Origin: Pyricularia pennisetigena
Taxonomy: Eukaryota; Ascomycota; Sordariomycetes; Magnaporthales; Pyriculariaceae
Assembly: GCF_004337985.1 (NCBI RefSeq)
Contig: NW_021940918.1
Coordinates: 1,736,001 to 1,800,000 of the forward strand
Length of the DNA stretch: 64,000 nt
Direction of reading: 5' to 3'
A model generated the notes under the pieces. The model was given only the letters and a program-made list of their open reading frames with translations, was not told the origin of the DNA and did not search any database. Positions 45,611 through 56,702 of the stretch are shown here, in pieces. A program made the position numbers and the translations under genes. Numbering within the stretch: the first letter of the stretch is position 1; every line of letters begins with the position of its first letter.

Positions 45611-46555
45611 TCACTGCTTCAAATACGCATCCAGCTCCTTCTCGGTCCACTCCCACAGTTTCTCAGCCTCCTTGGGATTCTTTGACAATGCTGAACCCTT
45701 GTCCAGAAGGCCGACAGGCCAATAAAACTCGCCGCTTATAACTTTTTCGTTTGTGGCTGCCCACAGCTGGTTTTTGGCACCCTCCGCCGGACTCTTGAAC
45801 AACAGGCCGGTAAAAGGCATAAAGATTGGCACGAGCCATGGATAGCTTTTCTTGGTACCCTCTAACAGGTTGGTGTTCACAACTCCCGGGTGTACAGCCA
45901 CGGCTTTGATGTGGGGATACTTGCGCGCAAGCATTTGCGCATGGTATATGTTGGCCAACTTGGACGCGCCATAGCGTGTGTAGGTAGAGACGTCTTCCAT
46001 GGGTGTCTTGTACCGCGGCAAATCACTGAAGCCGTCCTTGGCCGCCATGCCCTCACCTGCCGACGAGAGATTGACGACGCGCACGTCGACCTTGCCGCCC
46101 TGAGCCGTCTTCTCCAGCAGCGGAAGCAGCAGACGAGTCAGCAGCGCGTGGCCCATGTGGTTGGTTCCGAATTGCTCTTCGTAGCCATCCTTGGTCGTGG
46201 TGGCTGGCGTCATCATTATCCCTGCGTTGTTGAGCAGGATGTGGAGCTCGTCCGTCTGCGACTTGACCTCCTCGGTCGCCTTGCGGATGCTGTCGAACGA
46301 GCTCAGGTCGAGCGGCAAGAACGACACCACAGACGCCTTCTCGGTGCCCAACTCCCACGAGATGCTCTCCATGGCCTTGCGGGCCTTTTCCTCATTGCGT
46401 GCCGCGAGGAAAATACGCTTTGGGTTGTGTCTGGCCAGCTCAATGACGGACGCCAGCCCGAGGCCGACGTTGCCACCGGTGACGAGAATGACCTTGCCGG
46501 AGAGGTCCGGGATGTCTTTGGCGGGATTGAATTGGGGCTCAAAGAAGCCAAACAT
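45611..46555 (-). CDS. short-chain dehydrogenase/reductase
   Basis: A single exon of 314 residues from the ATG at 46555. Classical SDR features in order: the nucleotide-binding TGGNVGLG (residues about 26-33), LDLSS, NNAGIM, the catalytic serine in VVNLSSAG, and the catalytic pair YGASK (Y-x3-K), then HPGVVNTNL. The length and WW/retinol-dehydrogenase-like spacing suit an NAD(P)(H)-dependent oxidoreductase acting on an alcohol or carbonyl substrate; the substrate cannot be inferred. The frame stays open upstream of this ATG into an N-gap, so a slightly longer N-terminus is possible, but the chosen Met fits the family start (FFEPQFNPAKDIPDLSGK). Confidence 0.9.
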   Translation of the reverse strand: MFGFFEPQFNPAKDIPDLSGKVILVTGGNVGLGLASVIELARHNPKRIFLAARNEEKARKAMESISWELGTEKASVVSFLPLDLSSFDSIRKATEEVKSQTDELHILLNNAGIMMTPATTTKDGYEEQFGTNHMGHALLTRLLLPLLEKTAQGGKVDVRVVNLSSAGEGMAAKDGFSDLPRYKTPMEDVSTYTRYGASKLANIYHAQMLARKYPHIKAVAVHPGVVNTNLLEGTKKSYPWLVPIFMPFTGLLFKSPAEGAKNQLWAATNEKVISGEFYWPVGLLDKGSALSKNPKEAEKLWEWTEKELDAYLKQ

Positions 46556-46585
46556 TTTTGAAAAGCGCAAGGTGTGTGTCTGGTT

Positions 46586-46607
46586 NNNNNNNNNNNNNNN
46601 NNNNNNN
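46586..46607. other. assembly gap (22 N)
   Basis: Ambiguous bases directly upstream of the SDR start codon, so its 5'UTR and any upstream exon are not readable. Confidence 0.98.
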
Positions 46608-47786
46608 TTTTTTGCCCCGTTGTGGAGTAAAATTTTCAAGCCTTTTGATCGCAGTAGAGTAAAGTTGCTGCTAGTTGTATCTAGGTAGAAGACAGTTCAG
46701 CTCAAATGCTGTTCGCAATACATCGCAAAGATTCCTAACGAAATCTTTCATCTTCTACCGAGGCTCCCGCAAGCGTGGAGACTATGTGTAGACTTCCATA
46801 TGAGGACCTATCGGATGGATTCCTGGAGGGCGGTCAGGTTGGTGCAAACCCCCGGGGTTTAAAGCAATTTTCGCTAAACCCGATGCACACCGGGTCCGCA
46901 TTAGCCCCGCGACTCCTGATACCCCCTGACTCGGCCTCACCGAAGTCGTTGACAATCGCTTCGAGAAGCTGTTTTTTCTTTTCTTGTCGTTCTAGACGTG
47001 AGCCTTACCGCTTGATTGGAAGAAATATATTGCGAAGGTGATGATGCTACCATATGGTATCATTTTGTCGTCTGAATGTTTACCTTGTTGCCAATCAGTC
47101 GCTCATGCTTCTACTTCAAAATTTAGTTCCAACAGACTTGGATCGGCCGATTGGTGTCTCCGAGACCTCCGGCTAGGCACGTGAAAAGCTACGGAAAGAT
47201 TGGGATACCGAAGAACGCGGGTTTCGGAATACCACTTACATCATAGTAGCAACTTTAGGGACTCGACTACCGCGTCTCGTAGCCACGGACAAAAAGGCTC
47301 ATATGCAAACCCACGGGGATTCTATCGAAATTTGGGCTAAGCGATCAGATAGACTGATCCTGTTTGCAATTAGTCTCTTCTCCCAAGCGCCTCACCTGCC
47401 CTCAAATGCGCATCTGGTGGCACTTTACCTTAAAACAGGTCTCCTCGCTTGTTTCACCCCCTGTACGAATGTGAGCTGCGATACCAGATGGTCTACGTAT
47501 ATCCTACCCAGCACGGTGAATTGTAAGGGAGACCCCTGAGCGGCTGGCAAAGGACGATAAGACGGGTTTCAGCCAGATATAGTTTATCAATCAAAAAGTC
47601 CAGTATTCAGACAATCAAATAAATGAAGAGTTTAGATGACGATTTTCATAGACTCTACTTAAGCGATCGTATTTAGAACAAAAGGGTATATTGAAAAAAA
47701 AAAAAACAGTCACTAATAACACGACTACTGGGCAAAACTGGTGTCAGTTGCCTACACAACAGCATAATACAATAATAGTACATTTG
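46608..47786. other. intergenic between the SDR and PTH11-like genes
   Basis: About 1.2 kb. No convincing gene; an A-rich run near 47693-47706. It holds the SDR promoter and the 3' end of the PTH11-like gene. Confidence 0.55.
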
Positions 47787-48229
47787 TTACACAACCGTAG
47801 CTCCATGCTCTTTTTCTTGGGTCTCATGGTGTATGCTGCTCATCTCGAAGGACTCGGAGTCGACGTCGAATTCCCGCCTCGTCTGGATAGACTTTGAGTT
47901 CTCCAACCGCGTCGTGCTGCTCGAGTCCTCCATTTGGCGTTCGACCGTGGAGTGCGCGATCGACCCAAACTGCGGCGGCTGGTGCTTGTTGGAGGTGTTT
48001 GTCCGAGATCGGTTCTGGTGTGCCGGCTTGCCCAGGCGGCTGGCCGACCTCGGCTCGCCCGTCCCCTTCTCCTTCTGGAAATAGCCCCGCGACGAGGCTA
48101 TGTCGCGGAACAGAACCCGCAGGACCGGGATCGATGCCGCTATCACGGTGACGGCGACCTCGACAGCGCCCCAGATCACAAGGGGAACCCCATCGACTGG
48201 AGGGAGGTGTGTCAGGACCCAGTCAAAAT

Positions 48230-48270
<41 letters not shown>

Positions 48271-49204
48271 TACATGTAGCCGACGGGAGGCAGGTGATGG
48301 CACTTACATGTAAAGTCGCGGGATGTCAGCGTTGGAAGGAATGAGCACTTGGTAAATGCGCAAATTGCGGCAAATACTCCCATGCTCATGGCCAATGCGA
48401 TGCCAAACTTTTCTCTTGTCTTCATTTGCAGCTTGAGGATAATGGTCCATGGCAGGAGTGCCAGAGTCATATCTGCAAGGCCAGAATAACCTGGAGGGAA
48501 ACATTGGCCTGTCAGCATTGTTCCAAAGCATTGGGTACGTGGTCGGTGTGGCGGGGATGGATCCTTTCTTCTATATACTTACCGCTGCTGAATATGCCGA
48601 ATATCACATCCAGCTTCCTATCCCAGCAATAACCTTCTATCATCGGCATCCAAGCCTTTTGCAACGGCTTGCAGTTGACCCACATGAGCAAGGCGCCGAT
48701 GCCCAACAGGATGTTCATGCTGAAGATGAGGAAATAAATCGCGATACTGACGCGCTTGCCCGCGATTGTCAGCAGCGTCAAGGCAAACGATGTCTTGCTC
48801 CAAGCCGCCGCGGTGATGGACAGGGTGGTGCAGACGAGTCCAATCAGGGCCTGGGCGTCGACGTTCTCGAGGGCCACGTCGTAGGAGTGCCTACCATAGC
48901 CCAGCTTCACGACGTAGGTGGTGAGCGAGGCGTCGAGGAGGAGCACGAGCCAAGCGGCGACAAGGAAGACGTCGTCCCAGAGCAGCTGAAGGCGCTTCCA
49001 CTGGCGGCAGTACAGACGGAGGCCGAGCAGGATGCCAGACAGCGGCAGGACGGTCCAAATCACGGCGAGTACCAGACCGCCGCGGTCGTCATGCGGTAGT
49101 AGCGACGGGTCGGTTGAGCCGCCGGGAGGACCTGCACCGGCTTCGGACCCCGTCGTCTGCCGGGCGGATACATGTGCGGCGAGGAACGAGTACAGAGAAG
49201 CCAT
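47787..49204 (-). CDS. PTH11-like seven-transmembrane receptor (fungal rhodopsin-fold family)
   Basis: Three exons (49204-48583, 48490-48308, 48196-47787) give 404 residues. Seven hydrophobic helices lie within the first ~280 residues, with landmarks of the fungal integral-membrane/PTH11 family: LRLYCRQWKRLQLLWDD after TM1, the KLGYGRH loop, WSKTSFALTLL, CKPLQKAW and YCWD, ADMTLALLPWTIILKLQM, and DGVPLVIWGAVEVAVTV. There is no N-terminal CFEM cysteine set. A cytosolic tail of about 110 residues is Ser/Arg/Gln-rich. Members are candidate G-protein-coupled receptors; PTH11 of rice blast senses surfaces, but most paralogues have no known ligand. Intron 2 contains a long TA microsatellite. Confidence 0.88.
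48231..48275. repeat. (TA)n microsatellite in an intron
   Basis: About 40 bases of TA repeats with a few CATA variants, located inside intron 2 of the PTH11-like gene. Confidence 0.9.
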
Positions 49205-49542
49205 TTTTTCTTTTCGACGTGGGGTCGGCTTTGCTGGGCTATCACGTCAAATTCGGTCCACCACCCAAGAGACCCCGGCGATGAATGAGCACAACGGACC
49301 GGGAGAAAGTGGTGATGATGTGCAGAAAATGTGGTTTTGGTGCAAGATAGACAGGCGAAGAGAGAGGACAGCGTCCAAAAGTAAACCTGAGCCAAGAGCG
49401 ATGGGGCATCTTGCTGGCAACCTTATGTATATCATTACAAGGGGGCTTTCTTCTTTCTTGCAGCCCCCTCCATCTGATTATATTAATCCGTGGGGGGCCA
49501 GACGGCAACAGGGAAGTCATATGGCGCCAGAAAGAAAGAAAG

Positions 49543-49574
<32 letters not shown>
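49543..49574. repeat. A32 homopolymer preceded by AAAG repeats
   Basis: Four AAAG-like units run into 32 A, upstream of the PTH11-like gene. Confidence 0.85.
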
Positions 49575-49576
<2 letters not shown>

Positions 49577-52000
49577 AAAAGCAGTGATAACCCTAAGCCG
49601 GGCGAGCCCACCGGCTTGCAACCTTGTCAAATTGAGGTTCCCGAAGGCTCACCAAAGCATGTTGATGTCGGCATTGGTATTGGTGTGGGGGTTGTGGAAT
49701 TACCACGCTACCTCTATTTGTCTTGGTAGGGTACGAGTAGTAGGCAGTACATAATCACATTGTGGTTAAGGTAGTATATGAATCAAGGTTAGTTGGGATA
49801 GAATGGGTCAGGGACTGGAGAGATGAAGAGGGCTGAATCCGACCATCTTCTCGAGTCAGGAACCTGGATACGCAAAGCGGTCGGCGTGACGATCAGCACT
49901 TTAATCACGGTGGATTAAGGACGAGATGCGGAAACGCTAAAGTGGTTAGAGGATCAATCCCCAAACCGGAGCGATATGCTACGCTTAGAGATACCCGTCT
50001 GTGGAATTAGAAGATGATGACTGCGGTCTCCCTGGTTGGATTTTTATCAAGGATGTGTGGAAATGATCCGACAATGTACATAATATGCATTGTGCGCCAT
50101 AGCTTGACCCCTGGGTATATTGTAACAGAACATGTTGCGTATCATCCAGGTGCCTTGTTTTCGGACATGTCCTTTTGTTCTCTCCCATCGTCCCCAGTGT
50201 ATTTTTTTTTCTTAGGCCGGGTACCGAACTACTCCGCAAGCCTTATTTATTATGCTGCTTGCCGCCCATGCGCGCATATAGTGGGTTTGCTGCAGCAGAG
50301 TACATCAACGTCAGGGTTATCTTGTCTTTCAAAGTGGACCTTAAAGGTGACAAGAACGGGGCACATCATGGCGGTTGCATCGCATAGTGATCAAAACTAT
50401 TCATTAATTAACGAGTCCTGCCCACCAGCATAACTTTCGGCCAGTTTCTCCCGATTCACTGGGGCAATACTACCTACCTGATCAGCATGGGTTTGCGTGA
50501 CAGAGGACAAATATCATCTGCAAAGCCCAACCTACTACAGAGAGCTTAAGACCTGAGCTATCCCGAATAAGAAACCTTGTAGTCAATATGTGCTAACCAA
50601 TAAGCATTTTGAAACCAGTGAGTGAATTGGCAATGAGCTATCCATGACCGCGATATTCATCCTACCAAGACTTTTTCTGTGAACCCAGGACACCGAAGTC
50701 TTTCATGGTGAAAACCAAGCTCTCGCCACAGAATACTGCAAGACTTTGAACAGGAACTAGTGGCATAGACATCACATCGCGGCGATAGATTTCGATCAAA
50801 CTGATAACAACAAAATAGCTGCGGATTCTAGTTCCCAGCCCAACTTTCAAAGTATCCAATGTTTGACATGTGAAGCGTCCCTTGAATTGGAGGTACACAT
50901 CGGATGAATACCACCAGGCGGGCCCTGCATGCTTCCTTCCATGTTTCGAACCGGCATTTACTACGGCAGTCGCATCGCTGTTTTATACCCAGTATGAACT
51001 GGGCAGTAGGCAAGCTACATGTAAGCTACAGCAGGTACCGTCATGAACGAGTGATATTAGATAACGTACCCAGTCATGTCAAAAGTACCAGGCCCCTACC
51101 TAATTAGAACACTTGCATAGTACTCCGCGGGGTTTTGTGGGGGACAACGGACTGCCGGGTGTCAAGATCAAGTTGGTGGGAAAGACAGAAAAAAAAAGAA
51201 AAAAAAGAACAGATAGGAAACAGTGGTAAAGTCGCCGCCAGAGAGCCAAAGCGCTTCCTGCAAGTTTTCACTTCTCTAAATGGTTCATACTGAAGTACAA
51301 TTCCTAACTCTATGCACGAATCCATGTCAGTGCCTTATTAACCACCACCCTCCTCACCGGTGTGGACTGTCGCCCTCGGATGAACATCCTGGCTCTTACA
51401 CCGAAGCTACTCTGACCTTTGGTATTGACTCGCAGGATACAGCTATCACTTGATCACCTTGTAATACCCTATGGGTTGACACATATTACCGGGCGCGCCA
51501 TCTACTACTTACTACGTATACTATTATTTTTGTTTGATTATTATCAGATTTTATTTGATTGTTTATTCTCTTTAAAAATTTTCTTCTTTCATCACAGACC
51601 CTAACCAAGACCTTCCATGGAAATCAATAGTCTACTGCAGAACCAGAAGGTAGATGGAACAGGTCCTGCTACCCCTCCGGTTCTCCGGTGGTGTCACTGA
51701 CGACCCAACTTTTCACTCTGCCAATCTGATCAACTATTTGATGTTTGTGTGGCGGCTGATGAAGATCACTGTCGTACTGCTGCTACTTCGTGCACGACCC
51801 TGCTCAATCGCATATATGTAATGTTTAGGTTGGGAAGCTTGGCAGACTAAGAAAAGGCAAATCACTCAAGTCATGGACAAGGAACGCTGGAGGATAGCAA
51901 AAAAACTCCGTGACTGTATGCCCCTCACGCACGGGCTTCAGAACTGACTCGTTTGGCATTGGGGTCTTATTCCTGAGCCCCGCGCTTGCGACCCTTTTTC

Positions 52001-52024
52001 TTTTTTTTTTTTTTTTTTTTTTTT
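52001..52024. repeat. T24 homopolymer
   Basis: A run of 24 T in gene-poor DNA, preceded by CTTTTTC. Confidence 0.85.
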
Positions 52025-52365
52025 CACTTGATCCCTCAGTAAGGTGTCCGCATTGCCACTTTGACAACTCCGGCCGAGAGGAATGGGACAAGGAAGCACC
52101 TCGGGTGTTGAGAAAAGTTTCTGACAAGCAAAAACAGAACAGGGAAAACAAAATTGAGAGAAATCATAGAAAAGAGAAAAAAAAAAAAACAGGGCGCAAG
52201 GTAACGTTGGGACCAGAGTGCCTTACATGGCGGGGAGGAAGCGTGGCATTGGGACAACTTTGTGTATTTTGATACAAGGCTCTCCCCGGAGAAAAACGTT
52301 CGGAGAGATACATTGGACGACGTGGAGAATGGTTTGTGAGTGGTGGTCTGGCCATCTAGTCACGA

Positions 52366-53433
52366 CTAAGCGCTCAACAAAATCCCATTGTCTGTCCTTT
52401 GAAGAAGTGCCCTTCCCTTATGCAGTATCCCGGAGTTCTCGAACGTGGTCTTGTCCTTTTCGTCCGCGCCGTTGGCGCAAAGATCGGTCATGAACGCAGC
52501 AAGCTCCTCCCTGCCAATAACCCAATTTTCTCCCAACGCCCAGCCCAGCATCCATGTGGCGATTGAATCCTTGGGCAGCACTACCCCTGGCCGTACGATG
52601 AGCGTCTGCCATATATGCGCGTGTTCTCGGGCAAATGCCAGGGACTCTGTCTCCGTCACGCCCTTTAGTGTTGCCAATTCGTCAGCTGGGTAAACCTGGC
52701 TCTCAGAGGAGGTTTACTACAAAGTAATCCTACGAAAGTACAATTGGAGACNNNNNNNNNNNNNNNNNNNNNNNNNNNNNNNNNNNNNNNNNNNNNNNNN
52801 NNNNNNNNNNNNNNNNNNNNNCCCGCTAGCAACGGTTATGGCGTCGACCTACCTTTAATTTTCTCGCCGCCGGCAGGATACAGATGTCTTTGTTCGGCGG
52901 GTCTCGTTCAAGGAACAGTTTCTTGTTCTGATCCCTCTCGACAAACGCCCCACTCAGATAAATAAACCGGAACTCCTGCCTAGGTATCTTTCCGACTCTA
53001 GCTCCGGCCACCCGATGCTCGGACTCGAGGACTTCGGCCATGGCCCTCGTGAAGGCTAGCGGGAACTCAAGGTTGACGGTGGCGTTACCTTCTGACCCGC
53101 CCAGCGCCCTTTTTTTTTTTTTTTTTGAGCGTTTTCATACGTTGCGAGGATCAACTTAGCATGGGAAAATCTGAAGGCGCAAAAAGAAAATGGGATTGAC
53201 AGCTCTACTTACCAGATCATGCCGACCGCGTCGCTGTGGGACTGAAGCAACTCCCTGGGCCAAACCTTGAAGTCTTGCATGACGACAGAGGTGAGCTTGG
53301 GATGACTAGATATAGTCTCTGGCAGGCTCCGGCGTGTTATGGCCACGACGCTGGTGATGTCTGGATGGGCGAGGCAATGCCGAAAAATCTCACTGCCTAT
53401 CGTCCCTGTCGCACCGGTGATTAAAACCTTCAT
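52366..53433 (-). CDS. NAD(P)-binding Rossmann protein, NmrA/epimerase-like
   Basis: Three exons (53433-53213, 53108-52853, 52662-52366) give 257 residues in one frame. The start MKVLITGATGTIGSEIFRHC carries the GxxGxxG dinucleotide fold. Exon 2 has NLEFPLAFTRAMAEVLES and FRFIYLSGAFVERDQ, matching small atypical-SDR proteins annotated as nucleoside-diphosphate-sugar epimerases or NmrA-like. Exon 3 has LAFAREHAHIWQTLIVRPG. The Tyr/Lys pair of classical SDRs is not evident. The second intron contains a 70-base N-gap; its acceptor was chosen so that RKLK joins GVTETESL, the family-like continuation, but an acceptor about 30 bases upstream also keeps the frame. Function unknown; perhaps a redox sensor or a reductase of small molecules. 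Confidence 0.78.
52752..52821. other. assembly gap (70 N)
   Basis: Unresolved bases within the second intron of the NmrA-like gene. Coding exons on both sides are intact. Confidence 0.98.
53110..53126. repeat. T17 at an intron acceptor
   Basis: A17 on the coding strand, directly before the AAG/G acceptor of intron 1 of the NmrA-like gene; unusual, since acceptors are normally preceded by pyrimidines. Confidence 0.8.
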
Positions 53434-54059
53434 TATTATTTTCCTGGCTGACCAAGTCGACTAGGTAATTGTTGAAATGTCGCGGCTTTGCTGCTGCTGT
53501 ATGTTGGTCTGGATCGTCAAATGGGTGACACGATCACTGCAATATTTGGTCGGTGACTAATGAGAGCTGGCTACAAATGATAACAAACATCACAACCCGT
53601 TTGAACAAAAATGTATTCCTATCTCAGTCTCAATATATAAAAAGGGGACAAGCGAAATCTCGGAACGGTCTTCGTGACGGTTTGGACCCTATGTGCATTT
53701 AGCTGTTGTCTGGTGCACGTAGATGGCCCGAAACCGATGTGCCAAGATAGCTTAGCGATGGTGGTTGCTTACCTGTCCAGGATCCCGGAGCCGGATAGGG
53801 CCAAGCAGACTCCGGCATCTTGGAGGCTAAACCCGAACTGGGTAACCGAGAGCAAAAAGATGAACCCGCGGGATTCTTAACACATGCCAGCATATTGCAC
53901 GACATGCATCTCATCTAATCTGCCCTCTTTTCCTCTGAGGGGGAAAAAAAAGGTACGTCTCCAAGTTGTCATTACATTATCAACAATCCACATAAAAACG
54001 CCACCAGCAGCTCAATCTCATCGCGCGCAGTCAGGATCCATCATCCCCACTTCGTTGCT
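53434..54059. other. intergenic
   Basis: 626 bases between two genes on the same strand. Holds the NmrA-like promoter; no gene recognised. Confidence 0.6.
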
Positions 54060-55442
54060 CTACTCCTTGCTCTTGTCTTCGCTGTCATCTTTCTTGTCGC
54101 CCTCCTTCTTATCCTCATCCGACTTCTTGTCCTTAGAGTCACTCTTTTGTCCATCTTTGCCCTTCTTCTCTTGGCTCTTCTTCTCTTCCTCTTCCTTTTT
54201 CTTCCTCTCGGCTTCTTCCTTCTCCTTCTTCAACCTCTCCTTCTCCTCTGCTTCTAACCTCCTCCACTCTGCTTCCGGCATCTCTCGGGTGAGGTCTCCC
54301 TCCTTGATTCCGCTGATGTTTCGCGCCGCACCCTTGTTGCCGCCGTCATCCATGAGCCTTGCGCGCCAGAGCAAGCTGACAAAGATGGCCGACCCGACCA
54401 CAAAGGTCAGAACGAACCGGTAGGTGCCGTACCACGGCGGTGCCCACCCGCGAGTGGCCGCCTTGGCGTCGGCAAAGTAGAGGGCGCTAAACGCGGCGAA
54501 CTGTCCGATCAATGCGTACTCGACCGGTAGTAGGAGCGTGGGCCAGGCGAGCATTGGTGCCACGACACCCATGCCGTACCGAAACTTGGTGCGTTGAGGA
54601 TGCGGTGCCTTCTCAGCATACTCAAGACCCTATACGAGAAATTTTCTGTTAATAACCAACTGGTATTTGCCCCAAAAAGATTGATAGAAGTGTGTCTGAG
54701 GAGCTGAAAACTTACCCAGTGGATGGCGCCAAGGAAGGATATAATGACGGCACCATAACCTAGCTGGATGTGTTCGAGAAGCTGGAAGTAGTATGCGGCA
54801 TTCTCATGACTGAGCATTATGCTGTTCAGCAGGGCACTCGAGGTAGGCCACTGGGTGCTGAGATTCCAACTAAGGAAAACAGTGGAGAGCGAGGTGCCTA
54901 GGTATGGCAGGGTACCAGCCAGGCCGAGCTGGTAAGAAAGGGGAGGGACGCTGGAGAGATTGAACGTGTCTTTGACAGTTTCCTGGCGAACGTGATGGTG
55001 TTAGTAGATTGCATGGCAGAATAATGAATGGGCGGGATTGAGAGCATACAATATCTGCGCCGAGGCCCTTCTTCAACGCGTCCTCGTCCTCCTCGGCACC
55101 CTTTCCGAGGTGTCGTCGCCTCGGCTCGAGAACATGACGTACGCTCGACTCGGAGCTCACTCCATCTGGACTGGGCTTAAGCTTCTCTTGAGCAACCTTG
55201 CGATCGTGCTCCGGGTCGACGCCTACCACCTTTCTTGCGTATTCCTCCTCTGGGTCGGTCGACTTCTTTGTCGAGTACTGCAGCCTGGCCGCTCGGAGGA
55301 CTAGAGGACGGCCAACAAACGGACTGGGAACATTGGGCCTCACTTCTAGAGCCAAGCTGCGCCCAATTGGAGATTTGGTGACTTTGGCAGACTCAATTGC
55401 CCTTGTCGAAAAGGACAGCAGCGGCCTGGCTCCTCGCAGCAT
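54060..55442 (-). CDS. TMEM69/DUF3429-like mitochondrial inner-membrane protein
   Basis: Three exons (55442-55050, 54982-54716, 54629-54060) all in phase 0, 409 residues. The N-terminus (MLRGARPLLSFSTRAIESAK) is a mitochondrial presequence; residues about 60-130 are charged. The membrane part (about 150-310) has five or so helices: LGLAGTLPYLGTSLSTVFL, then GYGAVIISFLGAIHW, the conserved GLEYAEK at the exon junction, APMLAWPTLLLPVEYALIGQ, and YRFVLTFVVGSAIFVSLLW. This order matches DUF3429/TMEM69. The last ~80 residues are an extreme Lys/Glu/Asp/Ser-rich tail. The family is mitochondrial inner membrane with no established activity. It is divergent from VPS13 across about 1.3 kb. Confidence 0.85.
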
Positions 55443-56702
55443 TTTCAGGGCCAGTCTTAAAATGCACCGAGAATACAGATCAATGGGTTGAAGAGCTGGT
55501 AGTCGGGAAGTTGTAGGGCTTATCGCTGGGCTCGAAATGCAACACGAATAAGAAGAGTACCACAGATTATGTACAATTGCCAGCTAGGTGAGTTCTGATG
55601 AGTAAAAAAGGCCTCCTAAACCCAGAGTAAAGAGCAGCAGCAGCCCGGTTTAAACCAATGCAGTGCGGAGCTATGTGGAAGCGATAACGACGTTGGCCTT
55701 ACGCAATGCAGCCTCGGGAATTTTTTTTTTTCTTTTATCAACAAGCTTCTGTAGCCCGCATACCCATCTTCATAACTTGATTTTCAGCTCCAGAATGGAA
55801 CCCGATGGTATTCCTTTTCTCGCAAGCTTAGCTCATAGGTAGCGCAAAGCTGTGCGCGTGCGATCAGTCGGTGACGTCAATACTTATTGACTTTCCACGC
55901 GCCAAAGCTCTGCGTCGACAACACCCCTGCCTGTCAAGGGAAGTTTAGCGGCTGGCAACCCCACTACCCGAGTCGAGAGCAGGGATATGTGTCTGTTTTA
56001 AACTAAACAGACCCAGGGATCGTTGTTTTGTGAAAATGGGCAGATTCCGACGATGAACCCGTGCATCGATCTATATAATATGTAGATGTGAGGAGTTAAA
56101 TTGGATATAAAAATATAGACGAAAAATACAGGACCACCCAGCTTCAATCTGGGCATTGAAATTCTAGCTTGTTCTAGCATGAATGGCAAAATTAACAACT
56201 TATGCACTCACCTATGTCCCCTATCTACTCTTCATCCAACGCCCCAACTTAGCAGTTGTCAATCTGCCAAGGAACCCCAGTCTCGGGAGCAGTTGCATCG
56301 CATCGACCACGTCTGTTAATCCTGCCATGGAAGCCACTCACGGAAAGCACGGGCCACTCAACACGGCAACAGCGTCATCCACTTCAGTCTGCTGCTTTGT
56401 TTCCCAGTGCTCCCCCGCGCGCCACGAAAACCGGGCCTAAGCACAACAATGCGGCTTGTCTAGAATCCATACCTCGCCCAACCTGCCAGCGCACCGCATC
56501 ATCACTTGGCGAGGCGAGCTACTACTCTCTACTCTCATGCTGCCTTGACTTCTAAGAGTAGATAGTCTTAAGGCTCACGACATAGGCGCAAAACCAAACA
56601 ACACAACACCACCGAAGCCACAGGTGCACCTATGCCCTCCGAGTACCACCAATAACCGCCCGAAGCGTGTCCCTGCCCGGGTGAAGGCACCTTTCATCCA
56701 TC
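55443..56702. promoter_or_regulatory. divergent intergenic region, VPS13 and TMEM69-like promoters
   Basis: 1.26 kb between divergent start codons. CT- and A-rich leader-like sequence precedes the VPS13 start. No specific factor site was recognised. Confidence 0.5.

Larger units (their letters stand above)
49205..52365. other. gene-poor region of 3.2 kb
   Basis: No ORF with a domain, signal peptide or coherent splice series. Homopolymers A32 (49543-49574) and T24 (52001-52024) occur. A minus-strand stretch near 50662-50898 is weakly protein-like but short and featureless. Confidence 0.5.

Noticed and set aside
49032..49754. A 240-codon plus-strand frame
   Set aside because: It begins antisense to the PTH11-like gene and runs through the A32 tract (a poly-Lys run); not a gene.
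49915..49975. A-box/B-box-like sequence (CTAAAGTGG, GGATCAATCC)
   Set aside because: The spacing is too short and there is no pairing acceptor stem, so no tRNA fold can be formed.
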